A stretch of 64,000 nt of DNA from an uncultured Eggerthellaceae bacterium (GTDB lineage Bacteria > Actinomycetota > Coriobacteriia > Coriobacteriales > Eggerthellaceae): positions 248,001 through 312,000 of the forward strand of contig CAUDUM010000001.1 of assembly GCA_958452575.1 (NCBI GenBank), in the 5' to 3' direction. A program made the translations under genes and the position numbers. Every line of letters begins with the position of its first letter. The stretch's first letter is position 1. Below, piece by piece: positions 1-8,665 of this stretch. The notes under the pieces were generated by a model. The model worked only from the letters and a program-made list of their open reading frames with translations. It had not been told where the DNA came from and ran no database searches.

Positions 1-449
1 ATCTGTCCTTCACATTCCTATACAAATGCGCCAAGAAGCTCGGCGTCGACGTCATCGAGATCCTGACGGGCGAAAACCCGCATCTGAGCGGCTACACGCT
101 TACCCGTGCAGGGGAGGGCCTGTCCATCAAGCGCCGCGCCGGTTTCGAGTACCTGCACAAGGCCGCGCGTCTCAAGGACAAGCTTGCCGAGCCGTTCGTC
201 GTCACCGCTCCGTATCTCGAGGAGGAGCAGGACAAGCCGATCCACCTTTCCTACCACACCGGCCAGGAGCTCGACTTCATCATCTCCGGTAGGATGCGCT
301 TCGCCTACGAGGACCATGTCGAGGAGCTCGGCCCCGGCGATTGCCTGATGTACGACTCCGGCCGCGGCCATGGCATGATCGCCATCGGCGGCGAGCCGTG
401 CGTATTCCTGGCAGTAGTGCTGAAGCCCCAGGTAGATTCGATTATCTAG
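1..449 (+). CDS. HTH-cupin transcriptional regulator (5' end outside window)
   Basis: The reading frame is open from the window edge (first full codon at 3) to a TAG at 447-449, leaving about 148 residues. The first ~25 residues (ending DVIEILTG) match the last helix of an XRE-type helix-turn-helix, and the rest is a cupin barrel, with HTGQELDFIISG and an LGPGDCLMYDSG turn. Proteins of this layout are small-molecule-responsive repressors or activators. A complete paralogue lies at 6002-6562 and, like this one, directly precedes an acyl-CoA synthetase gene, so control of that neighbour is the likely job (inference). The ligand is unknown. Confidence 0.85.
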   Translation, partial: LSFTFLYKCAKKLGVDVIEILTGENPHLSGYTLTRAGEGLSIKRRAGFEYLHKAARLKDKLAEPFVVTAPYLEEEQDKPIHLSYHTGQELDFIISGRMRFAYEDHVEELGPGDCLMYDSGRGHGMIAIGGEPCVFLAVVLKPQVDSII

Positions 450-563
450 GCGTTTGCCGCTCCGTTTCCCGAACCTTGTTTCCGGAATGGGCAAACGCCC
501 TTCGACCGTCGAATCCACCCATCCGGGCGCGTCGCGCCCCCTTCAGCAAAGGAAACCGATCAC

Positions 564-2348
564 ATGAGAAACATCAATCTGCGCTTCGTCGAGGAAGGCT
601 ACGCTGCAGACGGCCAGCTCGAATCCTTCAAGGTCAACTGCCCGGAGGATTTCAACTTCGGCTACGACGTCGTCGACGACATCGCCGTGAACGATCCCGA
701 CCGCCGTGCCATGGTGTGGTGCAATCCCGAAGGGGAGGAGCACCTCTTCACGTTCAGCGAGATGAAGCGCTGGTCGGACAAGACCGCGAACTTCCTCGCC
801 GCTCAGGGCATCGGCAGGGGCGACATGGTCATGGTCATCCTGCGCCGCCACTACCAGTTCTGGTTCGTCGCCACCGCGCTGGCCAAGCTCGGCGCGGTCA
901 TGGTGCCCGCGACGTTCATGCTCAAGGAGCACGACCTCGAGTACCGTTTGAACGGCGCCTCCATCAAGGCGATCATCTCCACGTCGGTGGGCGAGATCGC
1001 CGACATCATCGACAACGTCGCCGGAACGTGCCCGTCCGTACAGACGAAGATCCTGGTGAACGGCGCAGGCGGTGGACTCACCCCGGTCGATGCCGACAAC
1101 AAGCCGATTCTGCCCGAAGGCGAGCTCGTCGGACCCGCTCTTTCCGGTCCGGAGGGCATCTGCGCAGCTGGGATCGAGCGCGAGGGCTGGCTCGATTTCA
1201 ACACGGGCGTTCGCGCCGCCGATGAGAACTTCTCGCGCAGGCCGACGCTCGCGCGCGATCCGATGCTCATGTACTTCTCATCCGGCACCTCGGGCAATCC
1301 CAAGATGGTCCTGCATGACTCCGAGTACGCCATCGCGCACCTGGTCACGGCCAAGCATTGGCACAACGTCGATCCCGAGGGCCTGCACTTCACGATCGCC
1401 GACACGGGCTGGGGCAAGGCGGTATGGGGCAAGTACTACGGCCAGTGGCTGATGGAAGCGGGCGTGTTCACCTACGACTTCGACCGATTCCATCCCTCTG
1501 AGATCCTCTCGCTTATCGGCAAGTACCGCATCACCACGCTGTGCTGCCCGCCGACGATGTACCGCATGATGATGCAGGAGAACATCGACCGTTACGACCT
1601 CTCCTCGCTCAAGTACTCAACGACGGCTGGCGAGGCGCTCAACCCCGACCTCTTCGCGTTTTGGAAGGAGCACACGGGATTGACGATCTTCGAGGGCTTC
1701 GGCCAGACCGAGACGCCGCTCACCATCGCCAACCTGAAGGGCAGCACGCCCAAGCCCGGATCGATGGGCAAGCCGGTGCCGCTCTACCATATCGAGATCC
1801 TGCGTCCGGACGGCTCGCCGTGCGACAAGGGCGAGACAGGCGAGGTGTGCGTCGATGTCCGCGAGAAGATGGCGGGCATCATGATGGAGTACTACCGCGA
1901 CGAGGCCAAGACCGCTGCCGCCATCCATGACGGTTGGTATCACACCGGCGATACCGCATGGCGCGACGAGGACGGCTATTACTGGTACGTCGGGCGCAAC
2001 GACGACGTCATCAAGTCGAGCGGCTACCGCATCGGCCCCTTCGAGGTGGAAAGCGCACTTCTCGAGCATGATGCCGTCCGCGAATGCGCGGTGACGGGCG
2101 TGCCGGATCCGGTGCGCGGGCTTGCGGTCAAGGCGACGGTCGTGCTCGCCGAGGGCTTCAAGGGCGGCGATGTGCTGACCGAGGAGCTGCAGCACTGGGT
2201 CAAGCACCGCACGGCTCCCTACAAGTATCCGCGTATCATCGAGTATGTCGACGCGCTTCCCAAGACGGTCAACGGCAAGATCCGCCGCGCCGCCATCCGC
2301 GAGGCGGATGAGCGGAAAGAGCGCGAGGTTCCCGAGGGTCTGATCTAG
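564..2348 (+). CDS. AMP-forming acyl-CoA synthetase (medium-chain/acetyl-CoA synthetase-like)
   Basis: This 594-residue ANL-superfamily enzyme is expected to activate a carboxylic acid with ATP and CoA, giving acyl-CoA, AMP and PPi. Visible motifs are the phosphate loop YFSSGTSGNPK (about residues 236-246), GFGQTE (~378), YHTGD (~459), the hinge region DDVIKSSGYRIGP (~480) and the catalytic lysine K572 in PKTVNGK. The ATG follows an AAAGGAAA ribosome site. Its stop overlaps the GTG of the next gene by one base, so it heads an operon with the ATPase and the 2-oxoacid oxidoreductase. Overall it resembles the ACSM/medium-chain group, but the substrate cannot be read from sequence. A paralogue lies at 6756-8429. 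Confidence 0.9.
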   Translation: MRNINLRFVEEGYAADGQLESFKVNCPEDFNFGYDVVDDIAVNDPDRRAMVWCNPEGEEHLFTFSEMKRWSDKTANFLAAQGIGRGDMVMVILRRHYQFWFVATALAKLGAVMVPATFMLKEHDLEYRLNGASIKAIISTSVGEIADIIDNVAGTCPSVQTKILVNGAGGGLTPVDADNKPILPEGELVGPALSGPEGICAAGIEREGWLDFNTGVRAADENFSRRPTLARDPMLMYFSSGTSGNPKMVLHDSEYAIAHLVTAKHWHNVDPEGLHFTIADTGWGKAVWGKYYGQWLMEAGVFTYDFDRFHPSEILSLIGKYRITTLCCPPTMYRMMMQENIDRYDLSSLKYSTTAGEALNPDLFAFWKEHTGLTIFEGFGQTETPLTIANLKGSTPKPGSMGKPVPLYHIEILRPDGSPCDKGETGEVCVDVREKMAGIMMEYYRDEAKTAAAIHDGWYHTGDTAWRDEDGYYWYVGRNDDVIKSSGYRIGPFEVESALLEHDAVRECAVTGVPDPVRGLAVKATVVLAEGFKGGDVLTEELQHWVKHRTAPYKYPRIIEYVDALPKTVNGKIRRAAIREADERKEREVPEGLI

Positions 2349-3121
2349 TGGAGGCGCCCGAGGAACAGAGCCTGTCGGTCGGCTTCGACGGCATCGCCGC
2401 GCTGCTTGCGCCGGTCACCATCGTCTGCGGGCACTACGGCGTGGGCAAGACGAGCCTGTCGGTGAGCCTTGCGATCGACGCGGTGCGCGCGGGTTACGAC
2501 GTCGTGCTGTCGGACATGGATGTGGTCAACCCGTATTTCCGTTCGAGCGATTACAAATCGACGCTCGACAGGGAGGGCGTGAGGCTCATCGAGCCGGTAT
2601 ACGCCCGTTCCAACGTCGACGGACCCAGCATCACCAACGAGACGGCGGGCGCGATCGAATGGGCGTCGCAGGATCTCGGCACGGGCGGGAAGCCTCGCCT
2701 GCTGATCATCGATGCGGGCGGGGACGACGCGGGCGCCACCGTGCTCGGGCGGTTCAGCTCGGCGATCAAAGCAGCTGGCTATCAGATGATCTACGTGGTC
2801 AACCGGCAGCGCGGTTTCGATCATACGCCCGGGGAAGCGGCGGTTTTCCTCCGGGAGATCGAGGAGGCAAGCCATTTGAAGGCCACGGCGGTCGTGGGCA
2901 ACACGCATCTCAAGACCGATACGACGATCGACACGATCGCGGAGGGAATCCCGTTCGCGCGTTCGTGCGCGGATGCGGCGGAGCTACCGCTGCTTTTCAT
3001 CACCATGCCGTCGGATCTCGAGCAGGGCATCGCCGACCGGGAAACCTCCCGCATTCGACGGATGCTCGGAGATGCGCCGCTGTACGGTATGGGATTATAC
3101 GTACTGGCTCCATGGGAATAG
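2348..3121 (+). CDS. P-loop ATPase of the 2-oxoacid oxidoreductase operon
   Basis: This is a 257-residue ParA/MinD-like nucleotide-binding protein. Walker A is GHYGVGKTS at about residues 28-36. It is followed by SDMDVVNPYF, typical of the deviant Walker A switch region, and by a LLIIDAGGDD Walker B-like strand. No membrane segment or metal-binding cysteine cluster is evident. The GTG start overlaps the TAG of the upstream synthetase. The protein sits between that gene and the ferredoxin subunit of the VOR complex, which suggests a role in assembly or cofactor loading of the oxidoreductase (inference from position). The P-loop call is firm and the role is unknown. Confidence 0.8.
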   Translation: MEAPEEQSLSVGFDGIAALLAPVTIVCGHYGVGKTSLSVSLAIDAVRAGYDVVLSDMDVVNPYFRSSDYKSTLDREGVRLIEPVYARSNVDGPSITNETAGAIEWASQDLGTGGKPRLLIIDAGGDDAGATVLGRFSSAIKAAGYQMIYVVNRQRGFDHTPGEAAVFLREIEEASHLKATAVVGNTHLKTDTTIDTIAEGIPFARSCADAAELPLLFITMPSDLEQGIADRETSRIRRMLGDAPLYGMGLYVLAPWE

Positions 3122-3179
3122 GCAACAGCGTCCGCTGCCAAAACGGCGCGGCGCCAAGATAAGACGAGAGAAGGCGATT

Positions 3180-3386
3180 ATGGCGAGGATCAGCGTAGAC
3201 GACGGCTTCTGCAAGGGCTGCGGCCTGTGCGTCGATGCGTGCCCGGTGGGCATCATCGAGCTTGACCACGACGTCATCACGGCCAAAGGCTACCATCCCG
3301 CGCGATGCGTGGATGAGGAGCGCTGCACGGGCTGCTGCTCGTGCGCGACGATGTGTCCGGACGTGGCTATCACGGTAATGAGGTAG
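3180..3386 (+). CDS. 2x[4Fe-4S] ferredoxin subunit of 2-oxoacid:ferredoxin oxidoreductase (delta)
   Basis: This 68-residue ferredoxin has two classical cluster motifs, CKGCGLCVDACPVG near the N-terminus and CTGCCSCATMCPD near the C-terminus. It carries electrons from the TPP enzyme to free ferredoxin. The ATG at 3180 follows GAGAAGGCG. The gene immediately precedes vorB (5-bp gap), giving the delta-alpha-beta-gamma order seen in VOR/KOR operons. The size is normal for the delta subunit. Confidence 0.92.
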   Translation: MARISVDDGFCKGCGLCVDACPVGIIELDHDVITAKGYHPARCVDEERCTGCCSCATMCPDVAITVMR

Positions 3387-3391
3387 ATGCT

Positions 3392-4477
3392 ATGGCAGAG
3401 AAAGTTTTGATGAAGGGCAACGAGGCTCTGGCGGAAAGCGCGATCCGCGCGGGATGCCGGTTCTTCTTCGGTTACCCGATCACGCCGCAGACCGAACTCG
3501 CGGCCTACATGGCGAAGCGCATGCCCAAGGTGGGGGGCACCTACCTGCAGGCCGAAAGCGAGATCGCCGCGATCAACATGGTGTACGGTGCCGCTTCGGC
3601 CGGCGCACGCGCGATGACGTCGTCCTCGAGCCCGGGCGTTTCCCTCAAGGGCGAGGGCGTCTCCTACATGTCGGGCAGCGATCTGCCCGGCGTCATCATC
3701 AACGTTCAGCGTGGAGGTCCGGGCCTCGGCGGCATCCAGCCGTCCCAGTCCGACTACTGGCAGGCCACGCGTGCGATGGGCCATGGCGACCATCGCCTGG
3801 TCGTGTTCGCGCCTGCGACGGTGCAGGAGATGGCCGACCTGATCTTCGACGCGTTCGACGTGGCGGATCGCTACCGCACGCCGGTCATGATCCTTGCCGA
3901 CGGCATGCTCGGCCAGATGATGGAGCCCGTCGTGCTTCCCGAGGCGATCGCTCCCGAGGATCTGCCCGCCAAGCCGTGGGCGACCGACGGCCATAAGAAC
4001 AAGCGCCCGCACAACATCACCAACTCGCTGTATCTGACGGCCGAGGACCTGGAGGATCTGAACGTCGAGCGCTACAAGCGCTACGAGCGGATCCAGGTGG
4101 ACGAGCAGCGTGCCGAGACGTTCCTCGTCGAGGACGCCGAGATCGTGCTCGTCGCGTTCGGCGCCACGAGCCGCATCTGCCGCTCCGCCGTGCGCGCCGC
4201 GCGCGACGAGGGCATCAAGGCAGGCCTCATCAGGCCCATCACCCTGTGGCCCTTTCCCGAGGACGCCATCAAGGCGACGATCCCGACCGCCAAGGCCTAT
4301 CTGTCCGTCGAGATGAGCATGGGCCAGATGGTCGACGACGTGCGCCTGGTCGTCAACGGCGCGCGCCCGGTCGAGTTCTATGGCCGCACCGGCGGCGTCA
4401 TCCCCACGCCCGACGAGGTGCTGGGCAAGATCCGCGAGATGGCCGCTTCCATCGATTCCGCGAAAGGAGGGGAGTAG
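3392..4477 (+). CDS. vorB: 2-ketoisovalerate:ferredoxin oxidoreductase, VorB-type subunit
   Basis: This 361-residue subunit carries the pyrimidine-binding and transketolase C-terminal domains of the oxidoreductase. It starts KVLMKGNEALAESAIRAGC, continues with FFFGYPITPQTE and QAESEIAAINM, and has the SSSSPGVSL loop and RGGPGLGGIQPSQSD stretch typical of VorB. The complex oxidatively decarboxylates branched-chain 2-oxoacids to acyl-CoA, CO2 and reduced ferredoxin, or the reverse. The ATG at 3392 was preferred over an upstream in-frame ATG at 3341 that lies inside the ferredoxin gene. Assignment to VOR rather than KOR rests on remembered family resemblance. Confidence 0.88.
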   Translation: MAEKVLMKGNEALAESAIRAGCRFFFGYPITPQTELAAYMAKRMPKVGGTYLQAESEIAAINMVYGAASAGARAMTSSSSPGVSLKGEGVSYMSGSDLPGVIINVQRGGPGLGGIQPSQSDYWQATRAMGHGDHRLVVFAPATVQEMADLIFDAFDVADRYRTPVMILADGMLGQMMEPVVLPEAIAPEDLPAKPWATDGHKNKRPHNITNSLYLTAEDLEDLNVERYKRYERIQVDEQRAETFLVEDAEIVLVAFGATSRICRSAVRAARDEGIKAGLIRPITLWPFPEDAIKATIPTAKAYLSVEMSMGQMVDDVRLVVNGARPVEFYGRTGGVIPTPDEVLGKIREMAASIDSAKGGE

Positions 4478-4479
4478 GC

Positions 4480-5325
4480 ATGGCTGATCAGAAAGAGGAG
4501 AAGGTTGTGTTCGAGCGCCCCCATGCGCTTCTGCCCGTGGTGACCAACTACTGCCCGGGTTGCACGCACGGCATCGTCAACCGCCTGGTGGCCGAGGTCA
4601 TCGACGAGCTCGGCATCGAGGGCGACACCGTCGGCATCGCGCCGGTCGGCTGCTCGGTCATGGCGTACAACTTCTTCGGCTGCGATATGATCGAGGCCGC
4701 ACATGGCCGCGCCCCCGCGGTGGCGACCGGCGTCAAGCGCGTTCATCCCGACAACATCGTGTTCGCCTACCAGGGCGACGGCGACCTGGCCAGCATCGGC
4801 ATGGCCGAGACGGTGCATGCGGCCACACGCGGCGAGAACATCACCATCATCTTCATCAACAACGCCATCTATGGCATGACGGGCGGTCAGATGGCTCCGA
4901 CCAGTCTGCCCAACCAGGTGACGCAGACGAGCCCTTACGGCCGCGATGTTGACACCGCCGGCTACCCGATCCGCGTGTGCGAGCTTCTGAGCTCTCTCGA
5001 CGGCGTCGCATACTTGGAGCGCGTCACGGTCGACAACCCCAAGAACGTGCGCAAGGCCAAGAAGGCCATCAAAAAGGCGTTCGAGACGCAGCGCGACGGG
5101 CTGGGGTATTCGCTCGTCGAGGTTGTGGCCACGTGCCCGACCAACTGGGGCATGACCCCGCAGCAGGCGTTCGCGTGGATGCGCGAGAACATGCTTCCGT
5201 ACTATCCGTTGGGCGTGTACAAAGACGTCGTCGCCGACGGGTACGCCAACGCCGCCGAGGCGGCAGCTGCCCGCGCCGCAGATTGCCCCATCGCCCATCC
5301 CGAGAAGGAAGGAGGCGACCGATGA
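4480..5325 (+). CDS. 2-oxoacid:ferredoxin oxidoreductase, TPP-binding subunit
   Basis: This 281-residue beta subunit binds thiamine pyrophosphate. Visible features are an N-terminal NYCPGCTHGI cysteine pair, PVGCSVMAYNF, and the TPP/Mg signature YQGDGDLASIG followed ~26 residues later by NNAIYGMTGGQ. The ATG at 4480 follows a strong AAAGGAGGGGAG site. Its TGA overlaps the next ATG (ATGA, 5322-5325), indicating translational coupling with the gamma subunit. Length and motifs are typical of VorA/KorB. Confidence 0.92.
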   Translation: MADQKEEKVVFERPHALLPVVTNYCPGCTHGIVNRLVAEVIDELGIEGDTVGIAPVGCSVMAYNFFGCDMIEAAHGRAPAVATGVKRVHPDNIVFAYQGDGDLASIGMAETVHAATRGENITIIFINNAIYGMTGGQMAPTSLPNQVTQTSPYGRDVDTAGYPIRVCELLSSLDGVAYLERVTVDNPKNVRKAKKAIKKAFETQRDGLGYSLVEVVATCPTNWGMTPQQAFAWMRENMLPYYPLGVYKDVVADGYANAAEAAAARAADCPIAHPEKEGGDR

Positions 5326-5855
5326 GCACGCTTAACGTGGTGCTGGCCGGATTCGGCGGCCAGGGCCTGCTGTTCGCCGGCAAGTTGATCGCTTATGCGG
5401 GCCTCATCGAGGATCGCCAGGTGTCCTGGCTGCCTTCGTACGGCCCCGAGATGCGCGGCGGCACCGCGAACTGCAGCGTGTGCCTGTCCGACGAGCCCAT
5501 CGGCAGCCCGCTCGTGCTGGCCCCCGATGCGCTGATCGCGATGAACCAGCCTTCGATCGACAAGTTCGCACCCGTTGTCACGGATGGCGGCGTAGTCGTG
5601 GCGGATATGACGCTGATCGGCAACGCCCCCGAGGCGCCGCAGGCCAAGATCATCGAGCTTCCCGCCACGCAGATGGCCGAGGACGCCGGCTTCAAGCAGC
5701 TCGCCAACATCATCTGCGCCGGCCGCTTGTGGGCCGAGACCCGCTTCTGCGAGGAGGAGACCCTCTTCAAGGCGATGGAGAAGTGCGTGCCCGCCAGCAA
5801 GGCTCAGATGCTCGAGCTGAACAAGCAGGCCCTGCGCATCGGCATTGAAGCTTAG
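5322..5855 (+). CDS. 2-oxoacid:ferredoxin oxidoreductase, gamma subunit
   Basis: This 177-residue gamma domain begins VVLAGFGGQGLLFAGKL, the family's glycine-rich nucleotide-binding start, and continues with SWLPSYGPEMRGGTANC, which is highly typical of VOR/KOR gamma subunits. It completes the four-subunit complex. Six bases after its TAG lies the short copy of the intergenic repeat (5861-5920), whose first hairpin may end or protect the operon mRNA. Confidence 0.92.
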   Translation: MSTLNVVLAGFGGQGLLFAGKLIAYAGLIEDRQVSWLPSYGPEMRGGTANCSVCLSDEPIGSPLVLAPDALIAMNQPSIDKFAPVVTDGGVVVADMTLIGNAPEAPQAKIIELPATQMAEDAGFKQLANIICAGRLWAETRFCEEETLFKAMEKCVPASKAQMLELNKQALRIGIEA

Positions 5856-5860
5856 GAGGT

Positions 5861-5920
5861 TCCGCCGTTCTGGCGAACGGCGGATCTGCCGACGCTGCGG
5901 AAACCCATGCTGATGTTACG
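5861..5920 (+). repeat. Structured intergenic repeat, short copy (C)
   Basis: A perfect 10-bp hairpin (5861-5870 with 5875-5884, loop TGGC) is followed by GACGCTGCGG (5891-5900) and, ten bases later, TGATGTTACG (5911-5920). These two blocks also bound the long copies at 6567 and 39432, where about 100 bp of foldable sequence lies between them. This copy looks like the same element with its inner arm deleted. It starts 6 bp after a stop codon. Confidence 0.7.
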
Positions 5921-6001
5921 AACGAGATGGTTCTGTCTTGTTGTTGTAGGGATTAAGAAACACCGACTGTCCCTTTTTCATCTTGTTGAAAGGATTGTCT
6001 A

Positions 6002-6562
6002 ATGCCTGAAGACGAGCAGGAGCTCCACGAGATAGGCGAGCGTATCAAAGGCTTGCGCGAAGCGTGCGATGTGTCCGTCGAGGACATGGCTGCCGAGCTC
6101 GAGGTTCCCGTCGAGACGTACCTGAAATGGGAGGAGACCGGTGCGGATGTGCCGATCTCGGCCATCTACCATATGGCGCGCGAGTTCGGCGTCGAATTCA
6201 CCGAGATCCTTACCGGTACCGCCGCCAAGCTCAACACCTACCATGTCGTGCGACGCGGCGAGGGCAAGGAGATCGATCGCTATCCTGGCTACCATTACGA
6301 TGACATGGCCTGGCGTTTCGCTGACAAGATCATGCAGCCGTTGCTGGTGGTGCTTGATCCGTCGGATGAGCCCGCCAAGCTGGTGACCCATCGGGGCCAG
6401 GAGTTCAACTTCGTGATCGAGGGGTCCATCACGGTCGTCTTCGATGACAAGGAGATCGTGCTGAACCAGTGGGACAGCATCTACTTCAATCCGATGCACC
6501 CCCATGGACAGCGCTGCCACGGCGACAAGGTCGCCAAATTCATCACCATCATTGCGGAGTAG
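6002..6562 (+). CDS. HTH-cupin transcriptional regulator
   Basis: This 186-residue regulator has an N-terminal XRE helix-turn-helix (about residues 8-62, IKGLREACDVSVEDMA then VPVETYLKWEE) and a C-terminal cupin_2 barrel (about 110-185, VTHRGQEFNFVIEGS, then the SIYFNPMHPHGQRC turn). The two histidines of the latter could hold a metal. It is a full-length paralogue of the regulator cut off at the window start, and both precede an acyl-CoA synthetase gene. It ends 5 bp before repeat copy A, so co-transcription with 6756-8429 would pass through that structure. The ligand is unknown. Confidence 0.9.
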   Translation: MPEDEQELHEIGERIKGLREACDVSVEDMAAELEVPVETYLKWEETGADVPISAIYHMAREFGVEFTEILTGTAAKLNTYHVVRRGEGKEIDRYPGYHYDDMAWRFADKIMQPLLVVLDPSDEPAKLVTHRGQEFNFVIEGSITVVFDDKEIVLNQWDSIYFNPMHPHGQRCHGDKVAKFITIIAE

Positions 6563-6566
6563 TTCG

Positions 6567-6722
6567 TTTCGCCGGTCTGCTGACCGGCGGAACTGCTCGA
6601 CGCTGCGGCTTCCTGCAATGCCTGGCCTTCGCGCGATTCCAAGGATTCGCGTACCGAAGAACGCTTCATCCTTTCGATCCCGTGAATTCCAGGCACTGCA
6701 GAAACCCTCGCTGACGTTACGA
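6567..6722 (+). repeat. Structured intergenic repeat, long copy (A)
   Basis: The copy opens with an 11-bp hairpin (6567-6577 with 6582-6592, one G-U pair) and GACGCTGCGG at 6599. A long arm follows: 6613-6625 pairs with 6689-6701 at 12 of 13 positions, and the tip is GCGTACCGAAG. It ends in CGCTGACGTTAC at 6709-6720. It shares block order with the copy at 39432, but the paired arms have different sequence, so structure rather than sequence is kept. It starts 5 bp after the stop codon of the regulator. Confidence 0.8.
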
Positions 6723-6755
6723 CCTGTAACAGCTTTGTTCTTGAAAAGAGAAATT

Positions 6756-8429
6756 GTGGATCACATTCTGAAGAAATACTGCCCGCGTATCGAGTTCGAC
6801 TTTTACGAGGACTTTTACGAGAACTTCCGCATCGAGGTGCCTGAAGCGTTCAACTTCGGGTTCGACGTCGTGGACGAATGGGCGCGCGTGGAGCCCGAGA
6901 AGCGTGCGCTCGTTTGGTGCGATGACCACGGCGACGAGCGGACGTTCACGTTTACGGACATCTCGAAGCTCTCCAATAAGACGGCCAACGCATTCCGCAA
7001 GCTGGGCATCGGCAAGGGCGACGTCGTCATGATGATCCTGCGCCGCCGCTGGGAGTACTGGGTGTGCGCTGTCGCCCTGCACAAGCTGGGCGCCACGGTG
7101 ATTCCCGCGTCCCTTCAGCTGACGAAGAAAGACATCGTCTACCGTGCCGCCAGCGCCGAGGTCAAGATGATGGTGTGCGTCGACGATGCCTACGTGGTCG
7201 AGCAGACCGAGGAGGCTCTGCCCGAGTCGCCTACGATCAAAGACAAGGTCATCGTTGCCGGCGAACGCGAAGGTTGGCACGCCTTCGAGGATCTGATCGC
7301 TGACGAAAGCGACGAGTTCGAACGGCCGACGGGCGATGCCGGGGTGACCAGCAAGGATATCATGCTGATTTACTTCACCTCCGGCACGACGGGCATGGCC
7401 AAGGCGGTGTGCCACAATTTCGCGCATCCGCTCGGGCACATCCTCACCGCGCGTTATTGGCAGCAAGTCCAGGAGGACAAGCTGCATATGAGCGTCACCG
7501 ACAGCGGCTGGGCCAAGTTCGGCTGGGGCAAGATCTACGGACAGTGGATCTGCGGCGCGACCATTTTCGCGTACGACATGGACAAGTTCATCCCGGTCAA
7601 GCTGCTACAGCACATGCAGGACTACAAACTCACGACGTTCTGCGCGCCGCCGACGATGTACCGCTTCATGCTTCAGGAGGACGTCGCATCCTACGACCTG
7701 TCGAGCATCCAGAACTTCGCGACGGCGGGCGAGCCGCTCAATCCCGAGGTCACGATCGCGTGGGAGCGCCTGACGGGAAAGAAGATCCGCGAGGGCTTCG
7801 GCCAGACCGAAGGCCCGGTGCTGCTTGCCACCTATCCGTGGATCGAGCCGCGTCCCGGTTCGATGGGCAAGCCGTCCCCGTTGCTCAACATCAAGCTGCT
7901 CGACGACGCCGGCAACGAGGTTCCCGACGGCGAGGAGGGCGCCATCTGCGTCACGGGCTTGAAGGAAGCGTATCCTCCGGGCCTGTTCGTCGGGTACTTC
8001 CATGATGAGGACCGCACACGCGAGGCGCTCGGTGGCGAGTATTACAACCTCCACGACATGGCGTGGCGCGACTCCGACGGGTACTGCTTCTTCGTCGGCC
8101 GTAACGACGACGTGATCAAGTGCTCTGGCTATCGCATCGGTCCCTTTGAGGTCGAAAGCGCGCTGATCGAGCATCCTGCCGTCGTCGAATGCGCTGTCAC
8201 CGCCGCTCCCGATCCGATCCGCGGCAAGGTCGTCAAAGCGACGATCGTGCTCGCACGCGGCTACGAACCCTCTGACGAGCTGGTCAAGGAGCTGCAGAAC
8301 CACGTCAAGCACACGACGGCACCGTACAAGTACCCGCGCATCGTCGAGTTCGTTGACGAGCTGCCCAAGACCATCGGCGGCAAGATCAAGCGCAAGCTGA
8401 TCCGCCAAAACGACGGCATCCACGACTAG
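6756..8429 (+). CDS. AMP-forming acyl-CoA synthetase, second paralogue
   Basis: This 557-residue ANL enzyme is closely similar to the one at 564. Motifs are YFTSGTTGMAK (~205), GFGQTE, the hinge DDVIKCSGYRIGP and the catalytic lysine K543 in PKTIGGK. I chose the GTG at 6756 because homology with the first paralogue begins just after it. The open frame extends upstream into repeat copy A, which is clearly not coding, and the only ribosome site is a weak AAAAGAGA. Compared with the first paralogue it lacks a roughly 35-residue insert in the N-terminal domain. The substrate is unknown; the duplication suggests division of labour between two acids. Confidence 0.88.
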   Translation: MDHILKKYCPRIEFDFYEDFYENFRIEVPEAFNFGFDVVDEWARVEPEKRALVWCDDHGDERTFTFTDISKLSNKTANAFRKLGIGKGDVVMMILRRRWEYWVCAVALHKLGATVIPASLQLTKKDIVYRAASAEVKMMVCVDDAYVVEQTEEALPESPTIKDKVIVAGEREGWHAFEDLIADESDEFERPTGDAGVTSKDIMLIYFTSGTTGMAKAVCHNFAHPLGHILTARYWQQVQEDKLHMSVTDSGWAKFGWGKIYGQWICGATIFAYDMDKFIPVKLLQHMQDYKLTTFCAPPTMYRFMLQEDVASYDLSSIQNFATAGEPLNPEVTIAWERLTGKKIREGFGQTEGPVLLATYPWIEPRPGSMGKPSPLLNIKLLDDAGNEVPDGEEGAICVTGLKEAYPPGLFVGYFHDEDRTREALGGEYYNLHDMAWRDSDGYCFFVGRNDDVIKCSGYRIGPFEVESALIEHPAVVECAVTAAPDPIRGKVVKATIVLARGYEPSDELVKELQNHVKHTTAPYKYPRIVEFVDELPKTIGGKIKRKLIRQNDGIHD

Positions 8430-8490
8430 GGGATCGGCGGTTCCTGCGAGGATGTGCTTTCCCCCGTAACCGTACGTCTGAGATCGAGCG

Positions 8491-8531
8491 CCCCGTTCGA
8501 CTGCATCTTTTTGAAGAGCGGTCGGGCGGGG
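8491..8531 (+). terminator. Hairpin downstream of acyl-CoA synthetase
   Basis: A 14-bp stem forms between 8491-8504 and 8518-8531, counting four G-U pairs, with a 13-nt loop that itself contains TTTTT. No U-tract follows the stem, so it is at best an atypical terminator for the upstream gene. Confidence 0.45.
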
Positions 8532-8665
8532 ATCATCTATTTCCGTGATGTTAGTTGATCCGGCATTTAGAGGGTGGTGTCGTCGAAATTCGATGAGTCG
8601 ATTTGAATAATAAGGATGCCGAATAGCAGAAAAATGATGTCATCTCAAGCGCGCGTTCCGCAAGT

